Shown here one piece after another: positions 43,409-43,474 of a stretch of DNA of 43,474 nucleotides. The stretch spans positions 1 through 43,474 of the forward strand of contig JAAAUF010000007.1 in assembly GCA_015499985.1 (NCBI GenBank), read 5' to 3'. The notes under the pieces were generated by a model. The model was not told the DNA's origin, searched no databases, and was given only the letters and a program-made list of their open reading frames with translations. The first letter of the stretch is position 1. Every line of letters starts with the position of its first letter. The position numbers and the translations under genes were made by a program. Source of the DNA: Haplosporangium gracile. Its lineage: Eukaryota > Mortierellomycota > Mortierellomycetes > Mortierellales > Mortierellaceae.

Positions 43409-43474
43409 CGGGAGTTTCTTACAAAAAATCCAGCACTTCATTATCATCATCCAAAATTAAGCTCTCTGTAGAAA

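Noticed and set aside
1..43474. CRISPR arrays, bacterial operons, tRNA or rRNA genes
   Set aside because: No direct-repeat/spacer pattern, cloverleaf or rRNA core was recognised, and the intron-rich genes show this is eukaryotic nuclear DNA.

Overview
The window is a piece of a fungal nuclear genome, most likely an early-diverging fungus of the Mortierellaceae type (Mortierella, Linnemannia, Podila or a relative). The evidence is dense short GT-AG introns, pyrimidine-rich leaders, housekeeping genes of fungal type (ATP synthase gamma, ribosomal P2, COQ7, Mex67), a long TKL-like kinase with an ankyrin tail, a large family of F-box/leucine-rich proteins and a decayed Fanzor-type gene. The genus is an inference; no rRNA or other marker lies in the window. 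Coordinates given for spliced genes span all exons; exon boundaries are in the evidence text and were read by eye from splice signals and reading phase.

Layout. 1-4 kb: a (CT)n tract, the 3' part of a phospholipase-D-like gene (start codon outside the window) and the complete mitochondrial ATP synthase gamma gene. 4.5-7.5 kb, minus strand: a broken Fanzor/TnpB-like C-terminus followed upstream by about 2.5 kb of degraded coding-like sequence. 7.7-13.1 kb, minus strand: one large gene for a 1,461-residue protein with a kinase domain, a long proline-rich linker and ankyrin repeats. 13.1-17.0 kb: gene-poor, with a 73-bp tandem repeat.

17.0-31.1 kb: a tandem array of F-box/LRR-like genes, all on the plus strand, in two sequence subfamilies. 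Two copies read as intact, one is split by a 203-bp MITE-like element and truncated by an assembly gap, and five are broken or partial. This is a clear birth-and-death locus.

31.4-43.4 kb: ordinary conserved genes: a LITAF-domain protein, the mRNA export factor Mex67/NXF1, ribosomal stalk protein P2 (minus), a doubtful small coiled-coil gene (minus), the ubiquinone-biosynthesis hydroxylase COQ7, a decayed 4HBT thioesterase (minus) and a conserved fungal protein of unknown function with a PPxY motif and a membrane segment.

The housekeeping genes do not form an operon-like pathway. ATP synthase gamma and COQ7 both serve mitochondrial respiration, and Mex67 and P2 serve mRNA export and translation, but their proximity is probably incidental. 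The accessory interest lies in the Fanzor relic, the F-box array with its MITE, and the kinase-ankyrin fusion.
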